A stretch of 64,000 nt of DNA from Pilaira anomala (GCA_025716855.1 JAIXMQ010000087.1:24885-88884); one strand, 5' to 3'. Positions 14,399 through 26,761 are shown, numbered from the stretch's first letter. Program-made: numbers and translations. Notes: generated by a model not told the origin, from the letters alone.

Positions 14399-15815
14399 AC
14401 TTCATTTTCTTTTTCTTGTAAAGTTTTTTTTATCTGTCTAATTTGTTTTGTCAAGACCTGCATTTGTCTTATTAGTTGTATGTCCTTTATTTTATAAAAA
14501 ATTTTTTTTTTTTTACCTTTAAATTTTTATTATCAAATATTTCTTTCGCTGATGGATTAGGTAACATGCGCACAGGCATATTATAAAATGAATGCATCAA
14601 CTGAAGTAAACGTTTTGTCTCCCGCCAATGAATATCTGTCACAATCTTCTCATTCATGTACCCAAATATAGTCAACTTATTACGTCCAATAAGATACTTT
14701 TCAATTTCCTTTGTAAGAAAACAACTATTTGTTGGTAATTCGCCTTCATATCCGTCATCTGTCAACGCACGTATCATACCGACTATACTTGAATTAGAAT
14801 GAAATCATTTGAAATTATTCATTCTTTTTGTATTACTTACGAAGTTTTTGAAATGAATTGTATCCTTTCTCGCTACTAGAATTCAATAATGGAGAAAATC
14901 GTGGATGTAATAAATCAAATACTGCAATACGTCCTACTGTATTTTTTCTGACATCTGTTAATTTGATAACCAAAATACTAGGCCATTTTGTACCTCGGGA
15001 CGCATTTTCCCAAATCTCTCTTAATTTTGCTGGCTTCATAATACCTTCCATTCCTCTTTCAATCATACTTTCCTCTGTCATAATTTATATACATATTTAG
15101 TTTGCTGTACATTTTTTTTTTTTTTTATTTTATTTTTTACTCACTAGTTCGATCCATTTCTTTTCTTAAATCATAACAGCCCGTATCATAAAACCCAACA
15201 TACGAGTATTCAATTCGTACATCCGTCCTTTTATCTAATTTTATGTTAAGAAGAAAGAAAAAGGCTTCTAAATTTTGTTTGCGTGCCAGAGACATATCTT
15301 GTATGGATCCATTACTATTTGAACTTTTTTTATTTTTATTTTCAGAAATATTGTTTAAAAAAATAAATAGCTGTACCTACCATACACTGATAAACAAAGC
15401 AGCGACATCAAAGCCTAAAAAGATATTCTTTATTACTGTTGTCCCACGTGTATATTAGAGAAAAGTTTTTACCTTTTAATGCATAATTCACAAGTTTTTC
15501 ATGTTCTGGTAAAGTGCCTGGTAATGCAACTGTATTCACGTTCCAATTTAACCTAAATCAAATCTATAAGCTTTTGGTCATGTCGCTCTGGTCCTTTCAT
15601 TTGCTTACATTTCGTGCTCATCTATAAATTACTCGTCGTTAGATCTATATCGTCAAGTCTCATTAAACTGTACCTTTTGCGCTTATTTGGAAAGTGTTGT
15701 GTTCTTTTTGTGTGAACTCTATATTAGGTGACCTAAAGGTGGTAGAAGTATACGGAACTTCTTCAGAAGTAGTAGCTACAGGACAAGCAATAGTTGTAAC
15801 TTTTGTAATTTCCAT
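13477..15815 (-). CDS. Degenerate kinesin-like protein lacking the P-loop, with long coiled coil
   Basis: Eleven exons join in frame: 15815-15674, 15621-15609 (13 nt), 15552-15473, 15414-15381, 15323-15145, 15074-14841, 14782-14517, 14457-14401, 14332-14221, 14152-13941, 13875-13477 (575 aa). Residues about 60-330 follow the order of a kinesin motor, but catalytic motifs are lost. ALKGFDVAALFISVY sits where kinesins have [20 protein letters not shown], and is followed by CSNSNGSIQ instead of a P-loop. EYSYVGFYDTGCYDL matches the SYVEIYNE-YDLL strand. VGRIAVFDLLHPR replaces the LAGSE switch II. LPTNSCFLTKEIEKYLIG matches the YRDSKLTRLLQDSLGG helix. Residues 310-575 are almost all charged coiled coil ending in a basic KRGRKSFRKE. 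Inferred role: non-ATPase, microtubule- or partner-binding paralogue, analogous to Vik1/Cik1 but with the opposite domain order. It could also be a decaying gene, though all frames stay open. Confidence 0.75.
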
Positions 15816-16072
15816 TATATTTTTTTTTTTTTAAAAAAAAAAGAAAGCCGTATGTAAAAATGGACATCAAAATTTATTCTGCCATAAAAAATTAAAAGTA
15901 TCTCTCTGCATCAAATAAAAGAATATTATATTTTCTAATAGAGCTGATACATGGCAAATATATATATAAATCTTTAAAAAAAAAGTATATCAAAGAATCT
16001 TTTTATTTACATTGATTACTTCAGGTATAAGAGACATATAAAGAGAGAAAAGGAAAAAAAAAATATTTAAAA

Positions 16073-17621
16073 TTAAGTACGGTATACAAAGTTTTGATTT
16101 TGGACATCAGTAATATCTTCAAGATCATCAGGTAAAGCGACAATATTGGTATTCTTATCCAGATGACGTCTTTTATTAGCTTGAGTGTAGCTATGGCGAA
16201 GATAGAGAAACAAGACGATCACAACAGCATTAGCAGCAATATAGACGCCCATACCCATAAAGTAACGTGGTGCATCCTTTTCACGAAGCAAAAGAGGGCC
16301 AATAAAATTACCAATTGTATAAAAGATAAGGTTACCGCTGGTATAAAAGATCTTTTTTGTATAGCCTGAAACATTACTAGAAATAGATGCTTGCATTAAA
16401 GTATAAGTTGGTGTACAACCCCAACTGAGATAAAGTCCAACGAGTTTAGCACCACCTGAAGGAATAGCTACTAAGCAAATAAGACCGACCAAAGAAATCA
16501 TACAAGTGCCAATAGCAACCCAAATAATCTCTCCCTTTTTCTTACTGTAAGTAGTTGAAGCAAACATTAAAATAAAACAAAACGCTCCACTTGGAATAGT
16601 GAGCAAAACAGAATCAAAATTATCATATCCCATATCGGAAATAATGAGAGCACTAAAAATAGTAAGAGCTCCATTTTGCAATTCAATCAAAAGAGATATA
16701 AGACAATAACAGTATAAACGTGGCTCCCTAAGAGCTTCGCGAATTTGATCATAGTTAACTTGGAGAGTTGGAACAACAGCGTTATCACGACAACGTTCTT
16801 CGACGATAATCTTTTGATCTTCAGTTAGCCTAAACCATCTGGATGTCGGTTTGTCAGGCAAAAGGAAAAAGTAAACGAATCCCATAAGAGTAGTGATTGA
16901 ACCAAAGATAATGAATGCCCACTTCCATGGTGAAATTGTGCCAACGGTAGGCATTTGCATGATACCTGCGCCGATGAGACCACCTAGAATCACAGCTACA
17001 CTATTACTCATAAACAGAACACCAAACCAGACAACTTGTTCTGCACGTCGATACATGGTTGCAATCAATAGAAACATACAAGGGTACGTGGTGGCCTCAA
17101 AGAAACCGAGCAGAAAACGAAGTGCAGCTAATTGGCTAAAATTGTGAGCCCAAGCCATACATAAAAGAGAAATACCCCATATCACTAAAATAACACCCAT
17201 ATATTTGGAAATAGTGAACTTTTGCATTAGGATATTATTAGGGAGTTGCATACACAGAAACCCTAAATAGAATAAGGAGCCTAACCAGCTGTATTGATCT
17301 TTTGAGATCCCAGTATCTATAAAAAACTGAGGTAGAACACTAACAATTGACAAAAGTGTCTTGTCAAGAAACTGAATAAAATATTAGTATGTATAAGTTT
17401 ATCATAATGCAATTTAAAAAGAGAGAAATTCAAACATATACCTGAGTAAAAGCAAGCACGCAAACATATGGCATAAAAGTCCAGTTCAGTTTCTTGACCA
17501 GTTTCTTTTCTTCTTTAGAAGGTATGAACGGTGCTTCCTTTGAAGCAGTTGTTAAGGTTTCTATATGTTCTTGTTCATTTTTTGAAACAAAACTAGATGG
17601 CCTTTCAGCTTTATCGTCCAT
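16073..17621 (-). CDS. MFS transporter, anion:cation symporter (Dal5-like) family
   Basis: Plasma-membrane permease of the fungal allantoate/nicotinate/pantothenate group. Two exons, 17621-17442 and 17371-16073, give 492 aa. The acidic cytosolic N-terminus leads into KKLNWTFMPYVCVLAFTQFLDKTLLSIVSV, the family's TM1 (the usual D-R/K-x-N-x-G-x-A segment is here FLDKTLLSIVSV). DQYSWLGSLFYLGFLCMQLPNN (TM2) and RFLLGFFEATTYPCMFLLIATMYRR (TM4-5) are typical. A central loop PDKPTSRWFRLTEDQKIIVEER is the family's signature loop. Twelve helices can be placed. The C-terminal tail is hydrophilic. Substrate cannot be told from sequence. It lies upstream of, and on the same strand as, the kinesin-like gene. 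Confidence 0.9.
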
Positions 17622-17964
17622 TTTAAAAATTATATTTTTATGATGAGAGCAAGAATGAAATAGTAAAATTCTCGGTTTGATACGACTTTGATTTGATTCT
17701 TTATATCAGTAGTTAATTTGCATGACACGAATGTATTACGAGCTTGTAACTAGAAAAAGATAACTGCTATCTTTCACACAGTAGTTGACGGTTATCTCTG
17801 TTCCATATTGTACGACCAAATTTGAGCAGATAAAATAATCTTTCATATAAGCGATAAACAATGCATAAGTTTCCGTTATACCGCTAAGGTTTAACTAAAT
17901 TCATTGGATATAAATTATTTTCAATATGTAGATTAATGGGAAAAGATTCACAATATCAAATGAT

Positions 17965-17999
<35 letters not shown>

Positions 18000-19626
18000 A
18001 TCTAAACAATATTTCCACTTTTGGAGTAGCAAGAAATCATAAAATCTTTGTTTTTTTTTGTACAGCTTATACCCTTTCTCCTGTATAATTGGGTACCACT
18101 TCATTCACAACTCATTATTCCCGATATATTTACCGCCATAAGAGTTAATATCAGATAAATAAATAATCTAAAATAAATTACCCACGTTTTACCAAGTACC
18201 ATTTTTTTTTGCAAATGTGTGTGATTTTTAGTTGTTGTTTTGATTTGTAACTAATGCTATAATGTAAAAATTTTAATCACATTCGATATTTACCAATGTC
18301 ATCCGGAAAGAGATATTTTGTACCTGCTATGTCGAGTGAACAAGTATCTTTTTCAACATGTTTGTGTTGGACAAACTAGAGTAAATGTAACTTACGCATT
18401 ACATCAATTATGCTTATCTATAATGTATACCAGCTAAAAATCGATGCATCATGATACAGAGCACTTAATGAACATCCAAATAAAAGAATGTCTTTTATAA
18501 AAGTAACCTACAAATTTAGCTACAGTCTATTAGCAATTAATTCAATGTTTTTATATTGTCGTGTTAGTTTATTATTAATACTTTGAGTATTAAAATATCG
18601 AAAACGGAAAAAAAAAGTGACAACGCTGGAATGGTATGTGTTACATACTAGTTTTTTTTTTTTTTTTTCATGGCAGCTTATTCTCGTCTAATACACATTG
18701 ACTTCCTGGATCATATTAGTTTTTTACTAAGAAGAATGACAACAGTGTCCTCAAGTTTAGTTACACTTTGAACTGGACTCCTGTATATAATTTGCTAAAA
18801 TAATTTAGTTGGATCCACCTAGGCTATCATGTAACTAAATAGCAAAAAAAAAAAAAGAATTTGGGATCATTCAATTTCTTGTCAAAGTAACTAAAGCCTC
18901 TTAATATCAGCTATTTAATTAAACAATATGATATAAAAACAATACAAATTTAAAAGCACATCTTTCTATATATTTATATTTATACTTGTGTATGTAAAAA
19001 ATATACTTATTCTAACAGAAACTGCGTAAATTTGTTTCTTGTAATAAATCTTCATCTCTATTATTACTTTACTTTGATTTTTATATCATTAAAAAGAGTG
19101 CAAAATTTTACATCTAACTCAATGGTAAATTTAAGATCTAACGCCAAGATATTATATTCGTTTTTCTAATTTTGAAAAAATCCAAAGGGTACACTGTGTT
19201 AAAAAAATAAATTGCTTATTTTAAACTGCATATTTTCATTTACATACTGGTACTTATTTTTGTAAATATCGAATATTCTTGAATGATTATTCCATTGATA
19301 TCTGAACTCTTTCCTTGATAAGAGGAGAATTAGCTGATATCTCAAGTCGCTTGGCTATCTCCCCTTCTATAATAAATTTAGGATAGCTTACAATCTCGTT
19401 TGGGTAAGCCCAAAATTAATTGCTTTATTATTTAGGTACAATGATTTCAACCTGAGTAAAAATAAATTTTACTAATTTTCATAAACTACTTTAATGTAAA
19501 AAGGCTGAATATATCCTTTGGTTAAAAATTTAGCTCCAGTAGAGCCGGATCCTACCACGTTCAGGGCTTTTGGTGAACTTTTTAAGAATTTATTTGTTTA
19601 ATTCTTTTACATATGACATATTCAAT

Positions 19627-19628
<2 letters not shown>
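17622..19628. other. Gene-poor region with diverged dispersed repeat
   Basis: No open frame that I believe. T28 at 17971-17998. The stretch around 19045-19190 resembles 32715-32870 (shared ATCTCTATTATT, AAAATTYTA, TTTTTGAAAAAAT in the same order), so it is an old dispersed repeat. 19300-19600 has no recognisable coding or RNA signal. Confidence 0.5.

Positions 19629-19712
<84 letters not shown>
19629..19712. repeat. 84-base uninterrupted T run
   Basis: Pure homopolymer, much longer than any other run in the window (next longest about 45). It lies about 250 bases beyond the YKT6 stop codon, on the side where the minus-strand YKT6 transcript would end, and reads as poly(A) in that orientation. 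Confidence 0.95.
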
Positions 19713-19715
<3 letters not shown>

Positions 19716-19963
19716 TGATTTGTAGGTATAAGACATTTCACATAAAAACTTTCAATAAAGAACACCCAATATATACTGAATTAAGTGGGTAATATATCGA
19801 GTAAATAATAAAGAAACAGACACACCGTTCAACATATCGTTAAGACCATTTAACACGCTTATATACTTCTTTAAATTGAAATTATTATATTTTAGAAAGA
19901 GAAGAAAAAATAGGGACCCAATATTAGGCCAACCATTAAACTTTATAATATTTTGTTGTTGTA

Positions 19964-20825
19964 TTACATGACAACGCAGCATGAATTAGTCTTTTTAGCA
20001 GTCTTGTAAAACATTTTAGATTGGTTTGATAAAGCTTCTGATCTATCTACAAGTGAATCAAGCTAAATATGAACTTACATGTTTAGTCTATTTTATTTTT
20101 GTTTTTCAAATAAACTTATACCCTTACCTTTTCACCACGCTGAAGAACAGAGTCAATTGTTTTATGCTAAAAAAAAACCCCCCACACATGATCAATAAGA
20201 GTAAAAACCTCGTGATAACATACTAATAACTTATGCAACTTACCAAAATAGCAGTCGTTTCATCCAATTCCTTTTGTACCTTCATAATCGTATCTGCTTG
20301 TTGAGGGTCTTGATATTTAGCTAAATAATCTGCAATTTCAGGGTAATCAAGTGTATCGGCCTTTTTCCAAACGTCTGTAGGAAACTTGACAAGGAATTCA
20401 TCCATAATCTTATTTAATAAAGAAAATGCGACTCTAGAAGGGTAATCTTTATCACTAATAATCATACCGCTCACTCCTTGAGGATGACTATAGACATGAG
20501 CAACATTGTCTAAAAAAATATAAAACAAAATTAATCTCTGAATGAATAAAAACACACACTCTTTCTTATTTACTTTCACTCTCTACACTTTGACGTTGTC
20601 CTGCAGGTGTACGTTCTGCGATGGTAGCTGCCGAGAAATTCATAAACTCTTGCACACTAAACTGGAAACTTTTAGAGATGGTTCTTTTTTTTTTTTAAAA
20701 GAATTTTTTTTCTATATATACCTTCCACGTTGGAAGAAACCAAAGCTAGATAAATCAAACTGGGAAGCAAGAATTTTTGCCTTATCAGCATCTTTACGTA
20801 AAATCAAGATGGAATATAACTTCAT
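19964..20825 (-). CDS. YKT6: R-SNARE Ykt6
   Basis: Prenylated/palmitoylated R-SNARE for ER-Golgi, intra-Golgi, vacuolar and autophagosome fusion. Five exons: 20825-20722, 20656-20580, 20509-20244, 20166-20128, 20062-19964 (194 aa; yeast and human about 200). Longin domain about 1-125: [19 protein letters not shown], then [13 protein letters not shown], then [25 protein letters not shown] motif from about 137: [20 protein letters not shown], with the zero-layer Arg in VLQRGEKLD. It ends TNSCCVVM: Cys191 heads the CAAX-type farnesylation box and Cys190 is the palmitoylation partner. There is no transmembrane helix, as expected. Start is 91 bp downstream of the stop of the PCI-protein gene on the same strand. 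Confidence 0.96.
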
Positions 20826-20916
20826 TTTTATGAAAAAAGAAAGAGAGAGAGAATAATGGCGGAGTGATGAATTATTTAGATTTGAGTGTAGTTTTATTAT
20901 TTTAATTTTTTGTACG

Positions 20917-22418
20917 TCATGATTGAACTACAGAAGGGAATGGATTATCCTTACTAAGGACAAGGAACATCTTTTCATGAGATAAATAACCCTTCATATA
21001 TCCCTTAAAAATCATATTAGCCAACATCCACTCAGCTTCTTCCATGTCAACTTGTAATCCTTCAAAATCAAGTGCTTTTTTAAATGTTTGAATAGGAATT
21101 CTTGTATTCATTCCCAAGATGAGATATCTATCAAATTTGGTTTTTAAAATCAATTATTATTATTAAATAATAAAAACTAAAACTTACACTTTTCTAAATA
21201 ACTGTCTTATCGCAATACTTTCTGCTTTTTCAATAGCAAAATAAGTACCTTGTCGAATCAATAGAGGTTCAGAAATAGTCAAAGCAACGTTAAATGTCTT
21301 GACATCTCCAATTCGAATAGCTTTAGCTAAATCACCGTATATTTGTCGCGTCTTTTGAAACTTTTGAAATAATGCATCCGTAGGTAAAATACCTCTCATC
21401 AATTTAACAGGTAACAATGTTTGTAAAATGAGTCTATACTATCCATATCAGTTATCATATCTGAAGATGTTATCTTATACTCACTCTTTGTTCTTGAGGC
21501 TCTTGTTTGAACATTCTTTAAAGGCTAAATCTAATTCATGCTCGGCTTTAACATAATCCTCTTCCAAGAAATAAAGTCTACCAAGATAATATCTAAACGT
21601 AACTCGATCACTTTTTGGAAATTGTTCAATGGATGGCATATCTGCTGCTTTCACTGCTCGAAGAATATTTTTACACAAGTTTTGTTGTCTCAACTACTTT
21701 TTTATAATTAATCACATTATCTTGAAGATATAAATTTATAAACGTTACCTTGAAATAAATACGGAACAAAATACCAATCATGCAATAAGTACCATACTTT
21801 TTGGATGAATGTAATACTCCTCGATCGGTAATACAGTATGTAAATGATTTACTAATCACGTTGGCTGCTTCTTCTAATTTCTTACGTTGTCCCTCCACAG
21901 CTGCCAATTCATCGTCGGCTTTGGAAGCAACGATACGTAAATCATTATTGATAATATATAACGGAGGTAAACACCAACGTGTCATAGTACCCATACCTCT
22001 TTGAAACGCTCTAATAGAAAATAATATGAGAAAGCGAGAAACGCGAATAAAACTGTATTTATGCCTTACTGAACAAGTTCCTTTTGTGAATCAAAAGCTG
22101 CTTCATAATCGCCTTCATCAAAAGCAAAAATTGTCTTTATATGGTTGGATACGACTTCGTTCCAAGGTGCTTCGAATTTATTTTTACAAATAGTGTCAAG
22201 TTGGTCCAACTATTAGTTTTTTTTTTTTTTTTTTAAAAAAAAAAGATTAGCATCTCTTATTTGAATCGAAAATAACTCCCTTTTTTTACTTGAATATGTT
22301 GATGAATAATATGTTTAACATGGTTATCTTGTAACGAAAGTAAAGGCGCTAACCCTTTTCCATTCTCGTTATTGATATGGTTTTCTACTTTGTTAAAATA
22401 TGTTTGAATTCCCAACAT
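20917..22418 (-). CDS. PCI-domain protein, PCID2/Csn12/Thp1 family
   Basis: Homologue of PCID2/CSN12, PCI-winged-helix proteins of TREX-2-type mRNA export complexes and CSN-like complexes. Six exons: 22418-22290, 22209-22070, 22010-21749, 21693-21485, 21433-21188, 21127-20917 (398 aa; family about 400). TPR-like helices lead to LFRIYFKLRQQNLCKNI and DRVTFRYYLGRLYFLEED. The PCI domain includes LLPVKLMRGILPT, GTYFAIEKAESIAIRQLF, then the winged helix with EAEWMLANMIFKGYMKGYLS and a conserved ending LVLSKDNPFPSV. The start codon lies 96 bp from the start of divergent CLP1. Whether it serves TREX-2 or a COP9-linked complex cannot be told from sequence. Confidence 0.92.
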
Positions 22419-22514
22419 TGTTTGAATTTGAAAGAAAAAAGCACAACTTAAATTTTTTCAACGCCGTGTAAAATAATAGAATCACTTTCTTTTTCTTTTT
22501 TTTTTAATCTCAAA
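22419..22514. promoter_or_regulatory. Bidirectional promoter between PCI protein and CLP1
   Basis: Only 96 bp separate the two start codons, so both 5' UTRs and core promoters must share this space. It contains a T-rich stretch (22485-22507) and no clear TATA box. Confidence 0.6.
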
Positions 22515-24081
22515 ATGCAAGACAAGGTAAAACGAACAAAATAGAGTTAAAAGCATAAACTCACTCTTTCTCTAAAGGAAGAATTAGAACCAACACGCGA
22601 AGTAGTATTAGGCACCGATCACGAGTTTCGTTTTGAGGTCGAGTTCAACACCAAAGTCAGTATCAAGTTAATCAAAGGCACTGCCGAGATATTCGGTACT
22701 GAGTTAGCTTTAGGTGTCACTTACACTTTTAGTGGTCGAAAAGCAGCTGTCTATACATGGCACGGCTGTACTTTAGAAGTAAAAGGACAGTTCCTTGTTG
22801 AATACACCGCAAACGAAACTCCCATGACAAGTTACCTTAATACTCATTTGGCTTTAGAACAACTAAGACAAAACGCGAAGTTAAAACAAGATCTAGGTCC
22901 TCGTGTCCTTGTCATAGGTCCAAACGATGTAGGAAAGACATCCCTCAGTAAGATATTAGCAAGTTACTGTTTAAGACAAGGTGGAACCCCCATTTATGTA
23001 TCTTTGGACACAACTGAGGTAAAATAGAAACGATACGATCTGAAGTAAATAAGCTGATTTATAGAATGTTAAAAGGGTTCAATTACAATGCCTGGTACGG
23101 CCACTGCAACATGTATAAGTAATATTATCGACGTAGAAGAAGGATTTGGCTCTTCAGCAACAACTGCAGCATCCATGGGATCTTCCACTATGCCATTAGC
23201 TTATTACTATGGATTTGAAAGTCCTGCTGAAAATGTCAAACTTTACAAATTAGTCACCTCTCAACTTTCAGAAGCTATTCGTAGTAGAATGGCTGTAGAT
23301 GAACAATGTCGTAATTCCGGTTTAATTATTGATACAGCGGGTCTTATTGATCAAGTAGGTTATGATATTATTCAACATATCATCAAAGATTTCAATGGTA
23401 AAAAGGAAAAAAAAAAAAGAGCTATAATTTGACGTTTATATATATATATCAATTTTTCTTAAAAAAATTTATCTAGTCAATGTGTTGATTGTATTGGGCC
23501 ATGAAAGACTTTACAGTGACATGACTCGAATTCTTGGTTCAAATTCGAAGGTATCCGTAGTCAAACTTTCAAAATCAGGTGGTGTAGTTGAACGTGATCG
23601 TCAATTCAAGATTCGCTTACAACGAACAAAGATTCATGAATACTTTTATGGAACTCCCAAATGTGAATTATCTCCTTATAGCATGTTGATAAATTACGAC
23701 GATATCAAAATTTGGAGAGTGGGCGATGTGATTGCTCCCTCAAGTGCTTTACCTCTAGGCATGGATAGCTCATCTAATGAAACCCAGTTGGTTAAAGTTG
23801 ATAACTATGACATGTGTTTGCATTCAGTCTTGGCTATTTTAAATATTGATCAAACTGAACCAGAGAATAGAATTTTGGAAAATAATGTTGCTGGATTCAT
23901 TTATGTGTAAGCTAAAAATTAATTACTAAATAGATATGAGTATTATTAACACTTTTTATTTTTTATTTGTAGTTCGGATGTGGATGAAGAAAAGAGAAAG
24001 GTTACCATTCTTTCTCCTTCTCCTGGTAGATTACCTAAAAAACATCTTTTAATGGGTTCCTTCAAATGGATGGAAACATAA
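22515..24081 (+). CDS. CLP1: Clp1, pre-mRNA cleavage complex II / polynucleotide kinase family
   Basis: Subunit of cleavage factor IA in 3'-end formation; the family also phosphorylates RNA 5'-OH ends in animals. Five exons: 22515-22526 (MQDK only), 22578-23018, 23076-23397, 23477-23906, 23973-24081 (437 aa). N-terminal beta domain about 1-100 (EFRFEVEFNTKVSIKLIKG, FGTELA). Walker A GPNDVGKTS at residues 118-126. LDTTEGSITMPGT and GLIIDTAGLID carry the Walker B/lid region. C-terminal domain ends RLPKKHLLMGSFKWMET, a Clp1 hallmark. The tiny 12-nt first exon is supported by good donor and acceptor sites and an open frame; an alternative start is not obvious. 3' end converges on ADE2. Confidence 0.95.
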
Positions 24082-24270
24082 AAATTATCTGTATTATATA
24101 ATAAAAGAAAAATGAAACTGTATGCAATATGATCTCAATACATAGTAAAAGAAGAAAGTGCACCATGTATAAATTATAACAAATAAATAAAGCTATTTAC
24201 TTTTATATTTTATTTAAAATACTATTACTACACATTTTTAAAATTTACAATTGGGAATGACTTCATATAT

Positions 24271-26130
24271 CTAATAGTTTTCCCATCCCTACGGCAACAA
24301 AAAAAGTTAGTTATTATTTTGATATTGAAATAAATCGTTACTTACAACATTATCAAGTTTCTCTACTTTAGTTAAGACTTCACCTTCCATCTTCTTCATA
24401 TAAGCTGCCATTTTCTTTTGAATACCAGGAATAGAAGCACCCAAGATACGAATAGCAAGCAAAGCAGCATTTGTACTGTTATTTACAGCGACAGTAGCTA
24501 CAGGAATGCCACGCTAAAAAAAAACGAGAAAAATTCATCTATCAGCTAAATTGAATGAAAATAAATAACCATGATGAAAACTTACAGGCATTTGAACAAT
24601 ACTATAGAGAGAATCAACACCATCAAGAGAGCTACCCTTGACAGGTACACCGATGACAGGAAGAGGGGTCATAGCAGCAACCATACCAGGTAAATGAGCA
24701 GCACCTCCGGCACCAGCAATGATAGCCATCAAACCACGTTCAGCAGCAGATTCAGCGTACTCGACCATACGAGTAGGTGTACGATGAGCAGAGACAATAG
24801 AAAGCTCAAAGGGAATACCGAAATCTTTGAGGATTTGTGCACCAATCTTCATCACAGGTAAATCAGAATCAGAACCCATAATCATACCCACCAAAGGTCT
24901 CAAAGTCAAAGCACGATCAACCTCAGGTTCAATTGCTTGAAGAATAGGCTTCAAGTTCTTTTGAACTTGTATCATAGATTCACCAACCAAAGTAATATGA
25001 CCCATCTTACGTCCAGGTCTACACTCCTTCTTACCATATAAATGAATCGTAGCGCCATCTACCAAAAGAGCCTCTTGACAAGGTTTGTAACAATCTTCCA
25101 TACTGGTATTAGAACCCAAGATATTGACCATGATCGAGGCAGGAACCTTCATAGCAGTAGATCCAAGAGGCATATCTAAAATAGCACGCATATGGTTTTC
25201 GTATTGAGAAGTTTCACAAGCTTCGATGGTATAATGTCCAGAGTTATGAGGACGAGGTGCGATTTCGTTCAAGAGGATCTCGCCGTTAGCCATAACGAAC
25301 ATCTCAACACCAAAAATACCAGCACCAGGGAAAGTCTTGATAGCGTTCTCAGCAATCTTTTGAGCCTTGAGAGCTACAGAACCATCAATTTGAGCAGGCG
25401 CAATAACCAAATGACAAATGCTATTCTTATGAATAGTTTCAACAACAGGGTAAGAAAGAATTTCACCGTTTGCGCGACGTACAACCATGACAGCTAATTC
25501 TTTAACAAATGGGGCCCATTTCTCTGCATACAAGGGAGTCTTTGATAAAGCATTCACAGCTTTTTCAATATCTTCTTCACTCTTTACAACGTAGTTACCT
25601 TTACCATCATAAGCCATTGTTTTTGATTTCAACATGAGTGGATATCCAAACTCTTGTGCAGCTTTCTTAAGTGCAGCTGTATCTGCAATTTCAACATACT
25701 CTGCAACAGGGATACCAAATGATTCCAAATGTTTCTTTTGGTTATATTTATCTTGAATTGTCTTGACGGTAAAGGCGGAAGGACAAACGCGAACTTTACC
25801 CTCTTTTTCAATGGCAGCTAATACATCAGCATCCACATGTTCAATCTCCACTGTTAATACGTCCACTTGAGATGCTAATTCATGAATCTTTTTGGGATCT
25901 GTGAAAGCTCCTTGGATATGCGATTGGGTGGATTCGATTTGTTTGGCAGGTGAGTCGGATGGTACGTCAAGAACTGTCACTTGAAGGTTTAAACGAGATG
26001 CTGCTTCAATCATCATACGACCTAACTGACCACCTTTTTAATTGAGAGAGAGATAAGGTGAACACTTTGTATGTAGATTATTTAGTTCATATACTTTACC
26101 ACCAAGAATACCAACTTTTTGATTGTTCAT
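24271..26130 (-). CDS. ADE2: Phosphoribosylaminoimidazole carboxylase (PurK-PurE fusion)
   Basis: Bifunctional enzyme of de novo purine synthesis converting AIR to CAIR. Four exons: 26130-26100, 26033-24586, 24513-24346, 24288-24271 (554 aa; yeast Ade2 571). The ATP-grasp PurK half opens [17 protein letters not shown], with [15 protein letters not shown] and [17 protein letters not shown]. The PurE half begins about residue 385: [66 protein letters not shown], and ends LDNVGWENY. The last exon is only 18 nt. No adenine-responsive motif was identified. Confidence 0.97.
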
Positions 26131-26549
26131 AGTTTATTATTGCTTTTTTTTTTAAAAAAAAAAATAAAAAAAGTATGAGGAAAAGAGAGATTCTTAAAAA
26201 GTAGGTTCCTTTTTTTAAAGATTTTCTTGAAGTGACTGTCAATCAGTGTGAGTAATGCATCTTTTTGTATTCACACTTAAAGTTAGATTGTTTTTTTTTC
26301 TTAAAGATAGATGGACAGCTTTTATCTTTACATTTATTTCACTTAATTAATATGAAAAGAATTACAGAAGTTTGGATTGATTATTCTTTTAAACAATGAT
26401 ATAGGCTAGTATATAATAAATTAATAACGTCTTACCAGGTACAAAAACAACCAGCAGATCGAGTCAAGCGGAAGTTCGAATGAGTCAATTCACATTTCAA
26501 CTCGCACAATCGGCACCACAAAAAAAAAAAAAAAAAAAAAAAAAAAGCC
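26131..26549. other. ADE2 upstream region
   Basis: ADE2 promoter side. A T10A11 block lies at 26144-26164, immediately upstream of the start codon, and A26 is at 26521-26546 at the edge of the 2.1-kb repeat. No gene seen. Confidence 0.6.
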
Positions 26550-26720
26550 TTTAGCTGACTGTGGTATAGATGAGCTTATGCGGTGCTTTTTGAGGGTTAT
26601 GCATTAACCAAAGGCTTCATAGAGCTAATATTGCACTTATAATTTATCAACCATAGCAGTGAAAGTTTATTTATAAATAAAAACAAATAATTTGCAAATT
26701 AATTTTACAATGAATTAAAG

Positions 26721-26761
<41 letters not shown>

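Noticed and set aside
19629..20825. YKT6 as a retrocopy because of the adjacent poly(A)-like run
   Set aside because: The gene has four introns with intact splice sites, so it was not copied from mRNA.
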